NCBI GenBank assembly: GCA_003160265.1 | Contig: PLQY01000099.1 | Coordinates: 4,411 to 11,538, forward strand | Direction: 5' to 3' | DNA: 7,128 bases | Source of the DNA: Peptococcaceae bacterium | GTDB taxonomy: Bacteria; Bacillota; DSM-12270; Thermacetogeniales; Thermacetogeniaceae | Shown here: piece by piece, positions 1 through 5,681 of the stretch | Layout of the letters: each line of letters begins with the position of its first letter | How positions within the stretch are numbered: the stretch's first letter is position 1 | Notes under the pieces: generated by a model | What the model saw: only the letters and a program-made list of their open reading frames with translations | Told to the model about the DNA's origin: nothing | Databases searched by the model: none | Program-made: the position numbers and the translations under genes

Positions 1-3
1 TAA

Positions 4-38
4 GCTTCAGTGGGGGAAAAGCAATCACGCACTGAAGC
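4..38 (-). other. Inverted repeat between rplL and the expected rpoB
   Basis: A perfect 9-bp inverted repeat, GCTTCAGTG at 4-12 and CACTGAAGC at 30-38, encloses a 17-nt loop. It lies about 50 nt past the rplL stop in the transcript, where rpoB normally follows. No T-run is visible before the window ends, so I do not call it a terminator. A short palindrome, CGCTC/GAGCG with a 3-nt loop, lies at 66-78. Either could be an RNA processing or partial attenuation site between the stalk genes and the RNA polymerase genes. That role is inferred from position only. Confidence 0.4.
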
Positions 39-88
39 CAAGACCCAGTTGAACCTTGCTAAATGCGCTCCTGGAGCGAATACAGCCG

Positions 89-466
89 TTATTTAATCTC
101 CGCTTCGGCGCCGTTTTCGACCAGTTTCGCCTTGATGGCCTCGGCCTCTTCCTTGTTCACCTTTTCTTTGACAGTCTTCGGGAAACTGTCAACCAGGTCC
201 TTGGCCTCCTTGAGGCCCAAGCCGGTGATTTCCCGCACCACCTTGATAACATTGATCTTCTTGTCACCGATGGTCTTGAGGATGACGTCGAATTCTGTCT
301 GTTCCTCTTCTTCGGGCGCATCCAACGCTGCCGACGGAGCTGCCGCCATGGCAACCGGGGCGGCTGCGCTGACTCCGAACTCTTCTTCGAGGGCCTTCAC
401 CAGTTCAGCCAACTCCAGCACTGTCATACCTTTGACGCTTTCAATAATCTCTGCTACCTTGCTCAT
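89..466 (-). CDS. rplL: 50S ribosomal protein L7/L12
   Basis: The 125-residue product is the flexible stalk protein of the large subunit. It binds L10 as dimers and recruits the translational GTPases. An N-terminal dimerisation domain (residues 1-30, starting [13 protein letters not shown]) is followed by an Ala/Pro/Glu-rich hinge (about 34-56). The C-terminal domain carries the family signature around [17 protein letters not shown] and [13 protein letters not shown]. The start is the ATG at 464-466, with AGGAGG at 474-479 seven bases upstream. An in-frame TTG two codons earlier sits too close to that site. It follows rplJ after 82 bp, shares its promoter and attenuated leader, and normally precedes rpoB. 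Length and sequence are ordinary for the family. Confidence 0.97.
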   Translation of the reverse strand: MSKVAEIIESVKGMTVLELAELVKALEEEFGVSAAAPVAMAAAPSAALDAPEEEEQTEFDVILKTIGDKKINVIKVVREITGLGLKEAKDLVDSFPKTVKEKVNKEEAEAIKAKLVENGAEAEIK

Positions 467-548
467 GTACAATCCTCCTGTATTCTTTATTGAAGATCTT
501 CGTGTTCAGATGCCTGATGCCGGAAGTCCCGCGCCAGCAAGCTGGCAC

Positions 549-1073
549 TCAACTTGCGGCCTTCTGCTCCTGTATCGCTTGCAGGGCAGTCGCCAGTTTG
601 CGTATTGGCCCGGCCAGAACGCTCTGCAACCCGGCGATTGGGCCTTGCAGACCGCGCATCACCTGGGCGATCAGGACTTCACGGCTCGGAAGGTCAGCCA
701 ACGTCCTGACATCCCTGGCACTGATCACCCGGCCATCCAGCAAGCCGCCCTTGATCTCGATACTGCGGTTAGTCCTGAGGAAGCTGTTCAACAGCTTCGA
801 CGGCGTTACCAGGTCAGCATAACCGAAAGCGATGATGGTCGGCCCCGTCAGCAGTTGCTCCAGCCCATGGATGCCTGCCCTGTCGGCGGCAATCTTGGTC
901 AGAGTGTTTTTGGCGACCAACAACTCGGCGCCGGCCTCCCGGAAAGAAACCCGGAGCGCCGTGGCACTAGCCACGTTCAACCCCCTATAATCCGCAAACA
1001 CCGACACCTTGGATGAGGTCAGTTTGGACTGCAGATCGGCCACCAACTGCTTCTTCTTCTCGATTGTTGCCAT
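549..1073 (-). CDS. rplJ: 50S ribosomal protein L10
   Basis: The 174-residue product anchors the L7/L12 dimers to the L11-binding region of 23S rRNA at the stalk base. The start chosen is the ATG at 1071-1073 (MATIEKKKQLVADLQ), with GAAGGAGG six bases upstream. An upstream in-frame extension to 1130 would be translated from the leader terminator and is rejected. The conserved DYRGL motif sits near residue 28 and the KNTLTKIA motif near residue 55. The C-terminal region from about 135 is the long helix expected to carry L7/L12. The gene is led by its own promoter and an L10-type leader with an intrinsic terminator, so autogenous attenuation is the likely control. rplL follows. Confidence 0.97.
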   Translation of the reverse strand: MATIEKKKQLVADLQSKLTSSKVSVFADYRGLNVASATALRVSFREAGAELLVAKNTLTKIAADRAGIHGLEQLLTGPTIIAFGYADLVTPSKLLNSFLRTNRSIEIKGGLLDGRVISARDVRTLADLPSREVLIAQVMRGLQGPIAGLQSVLAGPIRKLATALQAIQEQKAAS

Positions 1074-1093
1074 CTCGCACCTCCTTCTATCAC

Positions 1094-1127
1094 CTAAATA
1101 AAAACACCCTCCCGGAAGACAGGAGGG
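1094..1127 (-). terminator. Attenuator terminator ahead of rplJ
   Basis: On the minus strand CCCTCC (1127-1122) pairs with GGGAGG (1112-1107) around a GC-containing loop and is followed by TGTTTTTATTT. It lies about 20 nt upstream of the rplJ start codon, inside the leader. It is therefore a conditional attenuator rather than the end of rplA. Confidence 0.85.
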
Positions 1128-1221
1128 CAATTGAAAGCTTCATCCTCAATGTTGGAGGAGCCCCTGAACCTCGGCAGGTGTTTGCGCATTAAGCCATACG
1201 GCGCCTGCTGTCTCCGGTTAC
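1094..1221 (-). promoter_or_regulatory. L10 leader (autoregulatory 5' UTR of rplJL)
   Basis: The transcribed leader between the rplJ promoter and rplJ carries the conserved blocks of the Firmicutes L10 leader: CCGGAGACAGCAGG (within 1217-1204) and CCTGCCGAGG (1178-1169), whose GCAGG and CCTGC segments can pair. They are followed by a GGGGCTCCTCC segment (1164-1154) and then a terminator. In the known family, excess L10 or L10-(L12)n binds the leader and favours termination. The CTCCTCC segment could compete for the GGGAGG arm of the terminator as an antiterminator, but that pairing is my inference. The blocks match the family strongly from memory. Confidence 0.85.
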
Positions 1222-1256
1222 TAACAGATCATAACAGATATTCATTTTGAATTCAA
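1221..1256 (-). promoter_or_regulatory. Promoter of rplJ-rplL
   Basis: The -35 box is TTGAAT at 1256-1251 and the -10 box is TATGAT at 1233-1228, separated by exactly 17 bp. A TGT immediately before the -10 gives an extended -10. The predicted start near 1221 falls just ahead of the first conserved block of the L10 leader, which supports the assignment. It gives rplJL expression independent of the upstream rpmG-to-rplA transcript. Confidence 0.8.
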
Positions 1257-1262
1257 ATTAAA

Positions 1263-1305
1263 TTGCGAATCCAATTGCGCAGCAAAGCTAAGCAATAGCA
1301 ATTCC
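1263..1305 (-). repeat. Dispersed repeat, copy 1 (between rplA and the rplJ promoter)
   Basis: Read on the minus strand this starts GGGAATTGCTATTGC and ends CGCAATTGGATTCGCAA. The same two blocks recur on the plus strand at 4139-4182 with a different middle. This copy starts seven bases after the rplA stop codon and ends just upstream of the rplJ -35 box. AATTGC and GCAATT inside it can pair, so an RNA copy would fold. Confidence 0.7.
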
Positions 1306-1311
1306 CATTTT

Positions 1312-2007
1312 TTAGCTGGCCGGCCGCTGGTTGCTGACCCTGATCCCCGGCCCCATGGTCGAGGAAACGATCACGCTCTTGAGGTACTGTCCCTTGGCCG
1401 CAGCCGGTTTTGCCCTAAGCACCACATCCAGCAGGGTAGAAAAGTTCTCTCCCAGGTCCTCCTGTGCAAAGGAAGCCTTCCCAATGGGAGCATGGATAAT
1501 CCCCGACTTGTCAGCCCGGTACTCGATCTTCCCGGCTTTGATCTCCTTGACCGCCCGGCCGATGTCAAAGGTGACCGTACCGGTCTTGGGGTTCGGCATC
1601 AGCCCCCGGGGGCCAAGCAGTTTGCCCAGCTTGCCCACCGTGCTCATCATATCCGGAGTAGCCACGGTTACTTCAAAACCCATCCAACCGCCCTGGATCT
1701 TCTCCACCATGTCTTCGGCGCCCACGTAATCGGCGCCGGCATCCGCAGCTTCCTGAGCCTTGTCTCCCTTGGCGAACACCAACACCTTCCGGGACTTGCC
1801 GGTCCCGTTCGGGAGCACTACCGCCCCGCGCACCTGCTGGTCAGCATGCCGGACGTCAATCCCCAACCTGATGGAGACCTCCACGGTCTCGTCAAACTTG
1901 GCTGTCGCCGTTTCCTTGACCAGCCGCAACGCCTCCGGCGGTTCGTAAAGCGCGTTCCGGTCGAACTTTTCCAGGGCTGTCTGGTACTTCTTGCCTCTCT
2001 TCGGCAT
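1312..2007 (-). CDS. rplA: 50S ribosomal protein L1
   Basis: The 231-residue product forms the L1 stalk, which moves deacylated tRNA out of the E site. In many bacteria it is also the translational repressor of the rplK-rplA mRNA. The start is the ATG at 2005-2007 ([18 protein letters not shown]), with GAGGAGG about eight bases upstream. An in-frame extension to 2061 is non-conserved. Family motifs visible include [14 protein letters not shown], the [16 protein letters not shown] loop and the tail TMGPGIRV. Length matches Bacillus-type L1. It follows rplK after 60 bp and ends right before a dispersed repeat and the rplJ promoter. No intrinsic terminator is seen after it, so read-through into rplJ is possible. 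Confidence 0.97.
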   Translation of the reverse strand: MPKRGKKYQTALEKFDRNALYEPPEALRLVKETATAKFDETVEVSIRLGIDVRHADQQVRGAVVLPNGTGKSRKVLVFAKGDKAQEAADAGADYVGAEDMVEKIQGGWMGFEVTVATPDMMSTVGKLGKLLGPRGLMPNPKTGTVTFDIGRAVKEIKAGKIEYRADKSGIIHAPIGKASFAQEDLGENFSTLLDVVLRAKPAAAKGQYLKSVIVSSTMGPGIRVSNQRPAS

Positions 2008-2067
2008 TGTTGCCACCTCCTCGTGGTTTAGCGGATTGCTCCTCCCACTCGAACTCATCACTCATCA

Positions 2068-2493
2068 CTATTCGACGACTTCGATACCCATGCTGCGGGC
2101 CGTACCTTCGACCATGCGCATGGCTGCTTCCACCGAAGTTGCGTTCAAGTCCCGCATCTTGAATTCGGCAATCTCCCGCACCTTGGTCCGGTTTACCTTA
2201 CCGACCTTTTTCCGGTTCGGTTCGCCGGAGGCGGCCTCGATCCCCAACGCCTTCTTTAACAGGATGGATGCCGGTGGGGTCTTGCAGATGAAGCTGAATG
2301 TCCGGTCGGCGTAGACGGTCACCTCTACCGGGATCACCAGCCCCGCATCGCTGGCGGTGCGCTCGTTGAACTCTTTGCAAAACTGCATAATGTTCAGGCC
2401 ATGGGGACCGAGGGCGGAGCCGACTGGTGGAGCCGGCGTGGCCTTACCTGCATTCACTTGAAGCTTGATGATGGCGTTAACCTTCTTGGCCAT
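2068..2493 (-). CDS. rplK: 50S ribosomal protein L11
   Basis: The 141-residue product binds the GTPase-associated region of 23S rRNA and is needed for EF-G function and for RelA-type stringent signalling. The N-terminal domain begins [25 protein letters not shown]. The two prolines at about 22-23 are the positions linked to thiostrepton and micrococcin binding in the family. The C-terminal RNA-binding domain spans about 70-141. The ATG at 2491-2493 is preceded by a GGGAAGAG purine tract. It follows nusG after a 188-bp gap holding three stacked hairpins (listed separately) and is probably co-transcribed with rplA. Confidence 0.97.
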   Translation of the reverse strand: MAKKVNAIIKLQVNAGKATPAPPVGSALGPHGLNIMQFCKEFNERTASDAGLVIPVEVTVYADRTFSFICKTPPASILLKKALGIEAASGEPNRKKVGKVNRTKVREIAEFKMRDLNATSVEAAMRMVEGTARSMGIEVVE

Positions 2494-2520
2494 ATTGTTT
2501 CACTCTTCCCTTCAATATAA

Positions 2521-2562
2521 AAGAATCTTTGATTCTTATTTCCTCGGGCATAAAGCCCGAGG
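2521..2562 (-). promoter_or_regulatory. Tandem hairpins just upstream of rplK
   Basis: Two perfect hairpins lie 28-70 nt before the rplK start. The first has an 8-bp GC-rich stem, CCTCGGGC/GCCCGAGG, with a 5-nt loop (2542-2562). The second has a 7-bp stem, AAGAATC/GATTCTT, with a 3-nt loop (2521-2537), and is followed on the minus strand by TTATATT. The second has only a weak T-run, so it is at best a leaky attenuator. Their placement suggests a leader controlling rplK-rplA or an RNA processing site. Function is inferred. Confidence 0.45.
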
Positions 2563-2592
2563 TATTAAAAAGGTAGATCTTTTGAAACTTTG

Positions 2593-2638
2593 TGCGGCAT
2601 TCATCCTGACCCACTTAGGGGTCAGGTTTTCTGCCGCA
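2593..2638 (-). promoter_or_regulatory. Two-tier hairpin in rplK leader, candidate r-protein binding site
   Basis: On the minus strand an outer 7-bp stem (TGCGGCA/TGCCGCA) and an inner 8-bp stem (CCTGACCC/GGGTCAGG) are separated by a five-by-five internal loop (GAAAA opposite ATGAA) and capped by a 6-nt loop. All 15 pairs are Watson-Crick. Two helices split by a purine-rich internal loop, placed ahead of rplK-rplA, fit an rRNA-mimic target for L1, which represses this operon in other bacteria. I cannot show the specific L1 contact bases, so the ligand is an inference. Confidence 0.5.
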
Positions 2639-2657
2639 GTCGTTATAAAGTAGCCGT

Positions 2658-2684
2658 TGACATTTACCTGTTGGTCAAATGTCA
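2658..2684 (-). other. Inverted repeat containing the nusG stop codon
   Basis: TGACATTT and AAATGTCA (2684-2677 and 2665-2658 on the minus strand) form a perfect 8-bp stem with an 11-nt loop. The first three bases are the nusG TGA stop codon. No T-run follows, so it is not an intrinsic terminator. It could protect or delimit the nusG 3' end. Confidence 0.35.
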
Positions 2685-3209
2685 GGCCAATTTTTGGATC
2701 TGATTAAACTCCAACTCCACCGGCGTCTCCCGCCCGAACATGGAGACCAGCACCCTGAGCTTGCTCTTTTCCGGGTAGATCTCCTCAACGGTGCCGATAA
2801 AGTTCTCGAAGGGGCCGGTGATAACCCGCACGCTCTCGCCCAGGTCCAGGTCAATCTTGGTGCGTACTTCATCCAGGCCCATCTGGCGCATGATGACGCG
2901 CACTTCCGTCGGCAGCAGCGGGATCGGTTTGTTCCCCGAACCCACAAAACCGGTCACGCCGGGCGTGTTGCGAACCACGTACCAGGAATCGTCGGTGAGG
3001 ATCATTTCCACCAGCACGTAGCCAGGAAAGATCTTCCGCTTGATAACCTTACGCTTGCCGTCCTTGATCTCGACCTCGTCCTCCATGGGCACCAGGACAC
3101 GAAAGACCTTCTCCTGCATGTTCATGGATTCGACCCGCTTTTCCAGGTTGGCCTTGACCTTGTTTTCATAACCGGCATAAGTGTGAATCACAAACCATTT
3201 CTTTTCCAT
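2682..3209 (-). CDS. nusG: Transcription elongation/termination factor NusG
   Basis: The 175-residue product binds RNA polymerase and modulates pausing, elongation and transcription-translation coupling. The N-terminal NGN domain begins MEKKWFVIHTYAGYENKVKA and includes VFRVLVP and FPGYVLVEM. WYVVRNTPGVTGFVG marks the domain end. The C-terminal KOW domain carries the residues GESVRVITGPFENFIGTVEE, then SMFGRETPVELEF. It is closely Bacillus-like in length and sequence. I chose the ATG at 3207-3209 because MEKKWFV is the conserved start. The Shine-Dalgarno signal there is weak (AAGG twelve bases upstream). A GTG at 3234-3236 directly abuts a better GGGGAGG and would add nine non-conserved residues. 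It lies 126 bp after secE in the rpmG-secE-nusG transcript. Confidence 0.96.
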   Translation of the reverse strand: MEKKWFVIHTYAGYENKVKANLEKRVESMNMQEKVFRVLVPMEDEVEIKDGKRKVIKRKIFPGYVLVEMILTDDSWYVVRNTPGVTGFVGSGNKPIPLLPTEVRVIMRQMGLDEVRTKIDLDLGESVRVITGPFENFIGTVEEIYPEKSKLRVLVSMFGRETPVELEFNQIQKLA

Positions 3210-3296
3210 AAAGACAAGGGACCTTGAGGCCCCCACCTCCCCGGGGTATTGCTACAAGCGACCAGCGCTGCCGGAAAACTTTTGTTTAATCCGTTC

Positions 3297-3305
3297 ATCA
3301 TACCA
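3297..3305 (-). promoter_or_regulatory. Possible extended -10 element ahead of nusG
   Basis: TGGTATGAT on the minus strand matches an extended -10 (TGn plus TATGAT) within the secE-nusG gap. The hexamer 17 bp upstream, CCCTAG, does not resemble a -35 box. At best this is a weak internal start giving extra nusG transcript. Confidence 0.2.
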
Positions 3306-3335
3306 AACTACTCTATTACCTAGGGTACCCGCAGC

Positions 3336-3782
3336 TTACAGGATATAGCCCAGGAGCTGGCTGAGAATCGAGTCCGCGATCCAGAGCAGAGCTGCCACGA
3401 TCACGACGGAGACGATCACCACTGCGGTGTAGATCACCAATTGCTGGCGGGATGGCCAGTGCACTTTTTTCAATTCTGCCCAGGCGCTCTGCAGGAATTT
3501 GACTCCATCCAGGAAAAACTGGATCCTGGACTTCACAGGCTCCTTCCTGGCAGGCCCCCGCACCGGCTCCTTACCCTTGCCCAGTGCTGCCGGAACCTTC
3601 TTGGAGCCATCCGGTTGGGGCTTTTCGCCGCCCTTGGCCAGACGCAAAAAGCCCAGCCTCGGTTTCGGGGCCGCAGATACCGCCTCTCCCGGAGTATTAT
3701 CCTGCCCAGCCTCGGTTTTCACCTTATCGTCCTGAGCCTTGGAGCCCTTCTTCGCCTTAATCGTGCTGGCCTTTTTCCCCAT
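3336..3782 (-). CDS. secE: Protein translocase subunit SecE, with long basic N-terminal extension
   Basis: SecE clamps SecY in the SecYEG membrane channel. The conserved core is at the C-terminus: amphipathic helix about 86-100, the signature AWAELKKVHWPSR (100-112) and one membrane segment of about 20 residues (116-135). The predicted product is 148 residues, against about 60-70 for single-span SecE of Gram-positive bacteria. The first 80 residues are Lys/Pro/Gly/Ala-rich and look disordered. The start is the ATG at 3780-3782 (MGKKASTIKAKKG), with an AAGGTGG site four bases upstream. A longer frame to 3905 would overlap rpmG and is rejected. A shorter start inside the extension cannot be excluded, but no other ATG is present until the core. 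It lies between rpmG and nusG, the usual order. Confidence 0.94.
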   Translation of the reverse strand: MGKKASTIKAKKGSKAQDDKVKTEAGQDNTPGEAVSAAPKPRLGFLRLAKGGEKPQPDGSKKVPAALGKGKEPVRGPARKEPVKSRIQFFLDGVKFLQSAWAELKKVHWPSRQQLVIYTAVVIVSVVIVAALLWIADSILSQLLGYIL

Positions 3783-3843
3783 CGCGCCACCTTCACATCC
3801 TTTGGCAGTCCTTGCCTCGCCCCGCAAGCGGGAGCGGTATCCG

Positions 3844-3993
3844 CTACTTCGTCTCGCGATGCAGCGTGTGAGTTTTACAAACCGGGCAAAACTTCTTAAA
3901 CTCAATCCGGTCCGGGTCGTTCTTTTTATTCTTCTGCGTGGTATAATTACGGTTCTTGCAATCGGTACAGGCCAAAGTAACTCCGACGCGCAA
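3844..3993 (-). CDS. rpmG: 50S ribosomal protein L33 (zinc-ribbon form)
   Basis: The 49-residue product reads (M)[16 protein letters not shown], then [28 protein letters not shown], matching Firmicutes L33. Cysteines 9, 12, 36 and 39 form the zinc ribbon of the C+ form. The start is the TTG at 3991-3993, with AGGAGG at 4002-4007 eight bases upstream. This gives the family's usual length and first residues. A GTG at 4000-4002 would add three residues but overlaps the Shine-Dalgarno sequence, so it cannot be the start. It is the first gene after the 4107-4071 promoter and lies 61 bp before secE. Confidence 0.95.
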   Translation of the reverse strand: MRVGVTLACTDCKNRNYTTQKNKKNDPDRIEFKKFCPVCKTHTLHRETK

Positions 3994-4070
3994 CCTGGCC
4001 ACCTCCTGACACGCCCATAGTAGCTTTACAAATAAAAAAAGACTGGAACCTGTTCAAGCATACAGACATT

Positions 4071-4107
4071 GCACCTTACTTTAGCATAGTCCCACATCGC
4101 CTGTCAA
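4071..4107 (-). promoter_or_regulatory. Promoter of the rpmG-secE-nusG-rplK-rplA transcript
   Basis: A perfect TTGACA -35 box (4107-4102) is followed after 18 bp by TAAAGT (4083-4078), preceded by TGC, an extended -10. The predicted start is near 4071, leaving a leader of about 75 nt to rpmG. It lies between the ferredoxin terminator and rpmG, so the ribosomal cluster begins here. Confidence 0.78.
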
Positions 4108-4138
4108 TATGCAGAACCGGGAGCGCACCAAAATTTGT

Positions 4139-4190
4139 GGGAAATTGCTATTGCTGCGCATGCTCCGCAATTGGATTCGCAAACTTCCCC
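4139..4190 (+). repeat. Dispersed repeat, copy 2 (upstream of the rpmG promoter)
   Basis: The plus strand begins GGGAAATTGCTATTGC and contains CGCAATTGGATTCGCAA, the two blocks of copy 1 at 1263-1305 but in the opposite orientation. The middle differs. Here the ends GGGAA (4139-4143) and TTCCC (4185-4189) can also pair, and ATTGC/GCAAT can form an inner stem, so the unit is an imperfect hairpin. It lies between the ferredoxin terminator and the rpmG promoter. No open reading frame is associated with it. Confidence 0.7.
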
Positions 4191-4220
4191 AAAAAAAGTT
4201 CCCTGCAGGCGCGCAGGGAA
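4191..4220 (-). terminator. Intrinsic terminator of the ferredoxin gene
   Basis: On the minus strand TTCCCTGC and GCAGGGAA form an 8-bp GC-rich stem with a 6-nt loop (4220-4199), followed by CTTTTTTT. It lies 70 nt after the ferredoxin stop and separates that gene from the ribosomal promoter. Confidence 0.88.
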
Positions 4221-4290
4221 TAACACTCCTCTTCAATCCACGCCCAGCGCAGGAGGCGACAGGGGAAGGAAAGGGATGTATGAAGGATAG

Positions 4291-4545
4291 TCAGGCGCTT
4301 GCGCTTTCTTCAGCTTTGTTGACCCGCCACACGGCGTTTACCGGACACGCCCTGAAGCACCGGGCGCAACGGGTGCAAATATCCTTGTCAATGGTGTATT
4401 CGGCTGTCCCGTTCATCTTTACATAAACCGCACTACTCCCGCCATCATTTGTACAGACAAACCAGCAGGTAGCGCAGTCCATACAGAGCTCCGGCTTGAT
4501 CTCGAAATCGAACTTGTACGTCTTCTTCTCGGTCTTCTCGGCCAT
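4291..4545 (-). CDS. 2[4Fe-4S] ferredoxin-like protein
   Basis: This 84-residue soluble protein has two cysteine sets, CMDCATCWFVC (Cys 21, 24, 27, 31) and CTRCARCFRACP (Cys 57, 60, 63, 67). Each fits the CxxCxxCxxxC ligand pattern, so it should bind two [4Fe-4S] clusters and carry electrons at low potential. The first set lacks the proline that usually follows the fourth cysteine, and 25 residues separate the sets. In family terms this resembles the ferredoxin-like subunits that pair with flavoprotein or oxidoreductase partners (FixX-like). No partner gene is in the window. The ATG at 4543-4545 has a GGGAGGGGG tract about eight bases upstream. It follows the amidohydrolase gene by 113 bp and ends at a strong terminator. 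The specific redox partner is unknown. Confidence 0.9.
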   Translation of the reverse strand: MAEKTEKKTYKFDFEIKPELCMDCATCWFVCTNDGGSSAVYVKMNGTAEYTIDKDICTRCARCFRACPVNAVWRVNKAEESASA

Positions 4546-4641
4546 GCTTGTTACCCCCTCCCTTAATGTACAGGAATGTATAAACCCTTTGGGGAACTAT
4601 TCGCCAGTAGATCTGAAATTCCTTCTCCGAAAAACTTCCAC

Positions 4642-4664
4642 AAAAAAATAATGCTTCGCTAAGC
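4642..4664 (-). terminator. Weak terminator-like element at the amidohydrolase 3' end
   Basis: On the minus strand GCTT-AGCG-AAGC, a 4-bp stem overlapping the TAG stop, is followed by ATTATTTTTTT. The T-run is good but the stem is too short for efficient termination. Some transcription may therefore continue into the ferredoxin gene, for which I see no convincing promoter in the 113-bp gap. Confidence 0.3.
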
Positions 4665-5489
4665 CCCTGGACTCGTTGAAAACCCCAGCAGGGAGAAAGC
4701 ATTCCGGTAGAGAATGCGCTCCTCGGCGCCAGGAGGCAGATCCAGGCCCTGGATGCTTGCCAGCGATTCCTTCTGGCCGGTCCAGGGAGAATCGGTACCG
4801 AAAAGCACCTTGCGCGGCCCATGAGCGCGGATCAGCCGGGCCATACCTGCAGCACCAAGGTCTGCGAAGGAAAAAGAGGTATCAAAGTAGATCTCCTTCC
4901 CGACCAGGTGGCGAGCCACACCTTCCCAGCACCGGTAGCCACCCATGTGGGCGGCAACGATCCGCCCGCCGGGAAACCGGTGCAGGACCCTGGCCAGCCC
5001 CTCGGGAGTGCAATGCACCGGCGGGGGAAACCCGGCATCCTCACCGGCGTGAAAGAGGATGATCAGGCCCTCCTGGAGCAGGGCCTCGTAGAACGGCCAC
5101 ATCCGCTCCTCATCCACAAAAAAGCCCTGGTAGTCCGGGTGAAATTTGATCCCGAGCAACCCATCTTCCCTGATCCGCCCGATCTCCGCACGCCAGTCCA
5201 CCAGGTCCGGATGCAGGGTGCCAAAAAACAGCAACTGCTCCGGCTGCCGGCTCGAACGACGGATAGCTTCCTGCTCCGCCGCCCAGGCGTTGATCACCCG
5301 CACCTGCTGCGGCCGGGTGGCCACCGGCTGCACCACCGACAGTGAGACGCCAGCCTCCCTCATGGAGCGACGCAGTCCGGAGACGGTACCGTCGGAGTAC
5401 GGCTGTATGCCGCCGGCTGCCGCCAGCTCGGGAATCGCCCTCAAGGCCAGGCTGTCCGGAAAACAGTGCACGTGAAAATCTACCACCAT
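4659..5489 (-). CDS. Amidohydrolase-2 family metal-dependent hydrolase
   Basis: The 276-residue product is a TIM-barrel hydrolase of the amidohydrolase superfamily, in the branch that contains ACMSD-type decarboxylases and many uncharacterised hydrolases. Visible ligands in order are the strand-1 HxH (DFHVHCFPD, His6 and His8), GIKFHPDYQGF (Lys115, His117), ILFHAGEDAG (His147), VAAHMGGY (His181) and the strand-8 Asp233 in LFGTDSPW. All expected metal and catalytic positions are present, so it should be active. The substrate cannot be told. The ATG at 5487-5489 starts right before the HxH strand, which fits the family. Its Shine-Dalgarno is only a G-rich tract. No signal peptide is seen, so it is cytoplasmic. 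Upstream is tRNA-Asn with a terminator, and downstream is the ferredoxin. No recognisable pathway links them. Confidence 0.88.
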   Translation of the reverse strand: MVVDFHVHCFPDSLALRAIPELAAAGGIQPYSDGTVSGLRRSMREAGVSLSVVQPVATRPQQVRVINAWAAEQEAIRRSSRQPEQLLFFGTLHPDLVDWRAEIGRIREDGLLGIKFHPDYQGFFVDEERMWPFYEALLQEGLIILFHAGEDAGFPPPVHCTPEGLARVLHRFPGGRIVAAHMGGYRCWEGVARHLVGKEIYFDTSFSFADLGAAGMARLIRAHGPRKVLFGTDSPWTGQKESLASIQGLDLPPGAEERILYRNAFSLLGFSTSPGA

Positions 5490-5548
5490 ACCGCCATCCC
5501 CGTTCCTGAATCAACCAGATCAATAGTGTGTCGTTCAGAGATCTGAAA

Positions 5549-5584
5549 TCAAAAAGGCAGAACACAACTTAGCCGTCCTGCCTT
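5549..5584 (-). terminator. Intrinsic terminator of tRNA-Asn
   Basis: On the minus strand AAGGCAG (5584-5578) pairs with CTGCCTT (5560-5554) around a 17-nt loop and runs into TTTTTGATTT. It lies a few bases after the tRNA CCA end. Confidence 0.75.
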
Positions 5585-5592
5585 GCTTTTTC

Positions 5593-5667
5593 TGGCTCCC
5601 CGGATAGGATTCGAACCTACAACATTCCGGTTAACAGCCGGACGCTCTACCGTTGAGCTACCGAGGA
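5593..5667 (-). tRNA. tRNA-Asn (GTT)
   Basis: The 75-nt gene folds into a complete cloverleaf. The acceptor stem is TCCTCGG/CCGGGGA with one G-T pair, the D stem GCTC/GAGC, the anticodon stem TCCGG/CCGGA with loop CTGTTAA giving anticodon GTT, and the T arm has the loop TTCGAAT. The discriminator is G and CCA is encoded. It decodes AAC and AAU. It has its own promoter and terminator and appears to be monocistronic. Confidence 0.97.
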
Positions 5668-5681
5668 ATATCAACACTCAT

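Noticed and set aside
63..1016. Long plus-strand open frame opposite rplL and rplJ
   Set aside because: It is the complement of two highly conserved ribosomal protein genes, has no ribosome binding site and its translation matches no family. The same applies to other plus-strand frames opposite rplA, nusG, secE and the amidohydrolase.
2048..2067. Short tandem GTGATGA repeat directly after the rplK stop
   Set aside because: Only about two copies of a 7-mer. No structural or regulatory meaning can be supported.
2671..2676. TTGACC on the minus strand in the nusG-rplK gap as a -35 box
   Set aside because: The nearest -10-like hexamer, TATAAC, is 25 bp away, and no acceptable hexamer lies at 16-18 bp. 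A separate rplK promoter is not supported.
3783..3843. Possible tRNA or terminator in the rpmG-secE gap
   Set aside because: Small stems exist (AGCGG/CCGCT, CCCGC/GCGGG), but there is no cloverleaf, no T-run and only 61 bp. It looks like an ordinary operon spacer.
4612..4622. ATTTCAGATCT shared by the gaps upstream of the ferredoxin (4622-4612) and the amidohydrolase (5549-5539)
   Set aside because: Eleven bases in two short AT-rich gaps with no extension on either side. Distances to the start codons differ (about 67 and 50 nt). Probably chance.
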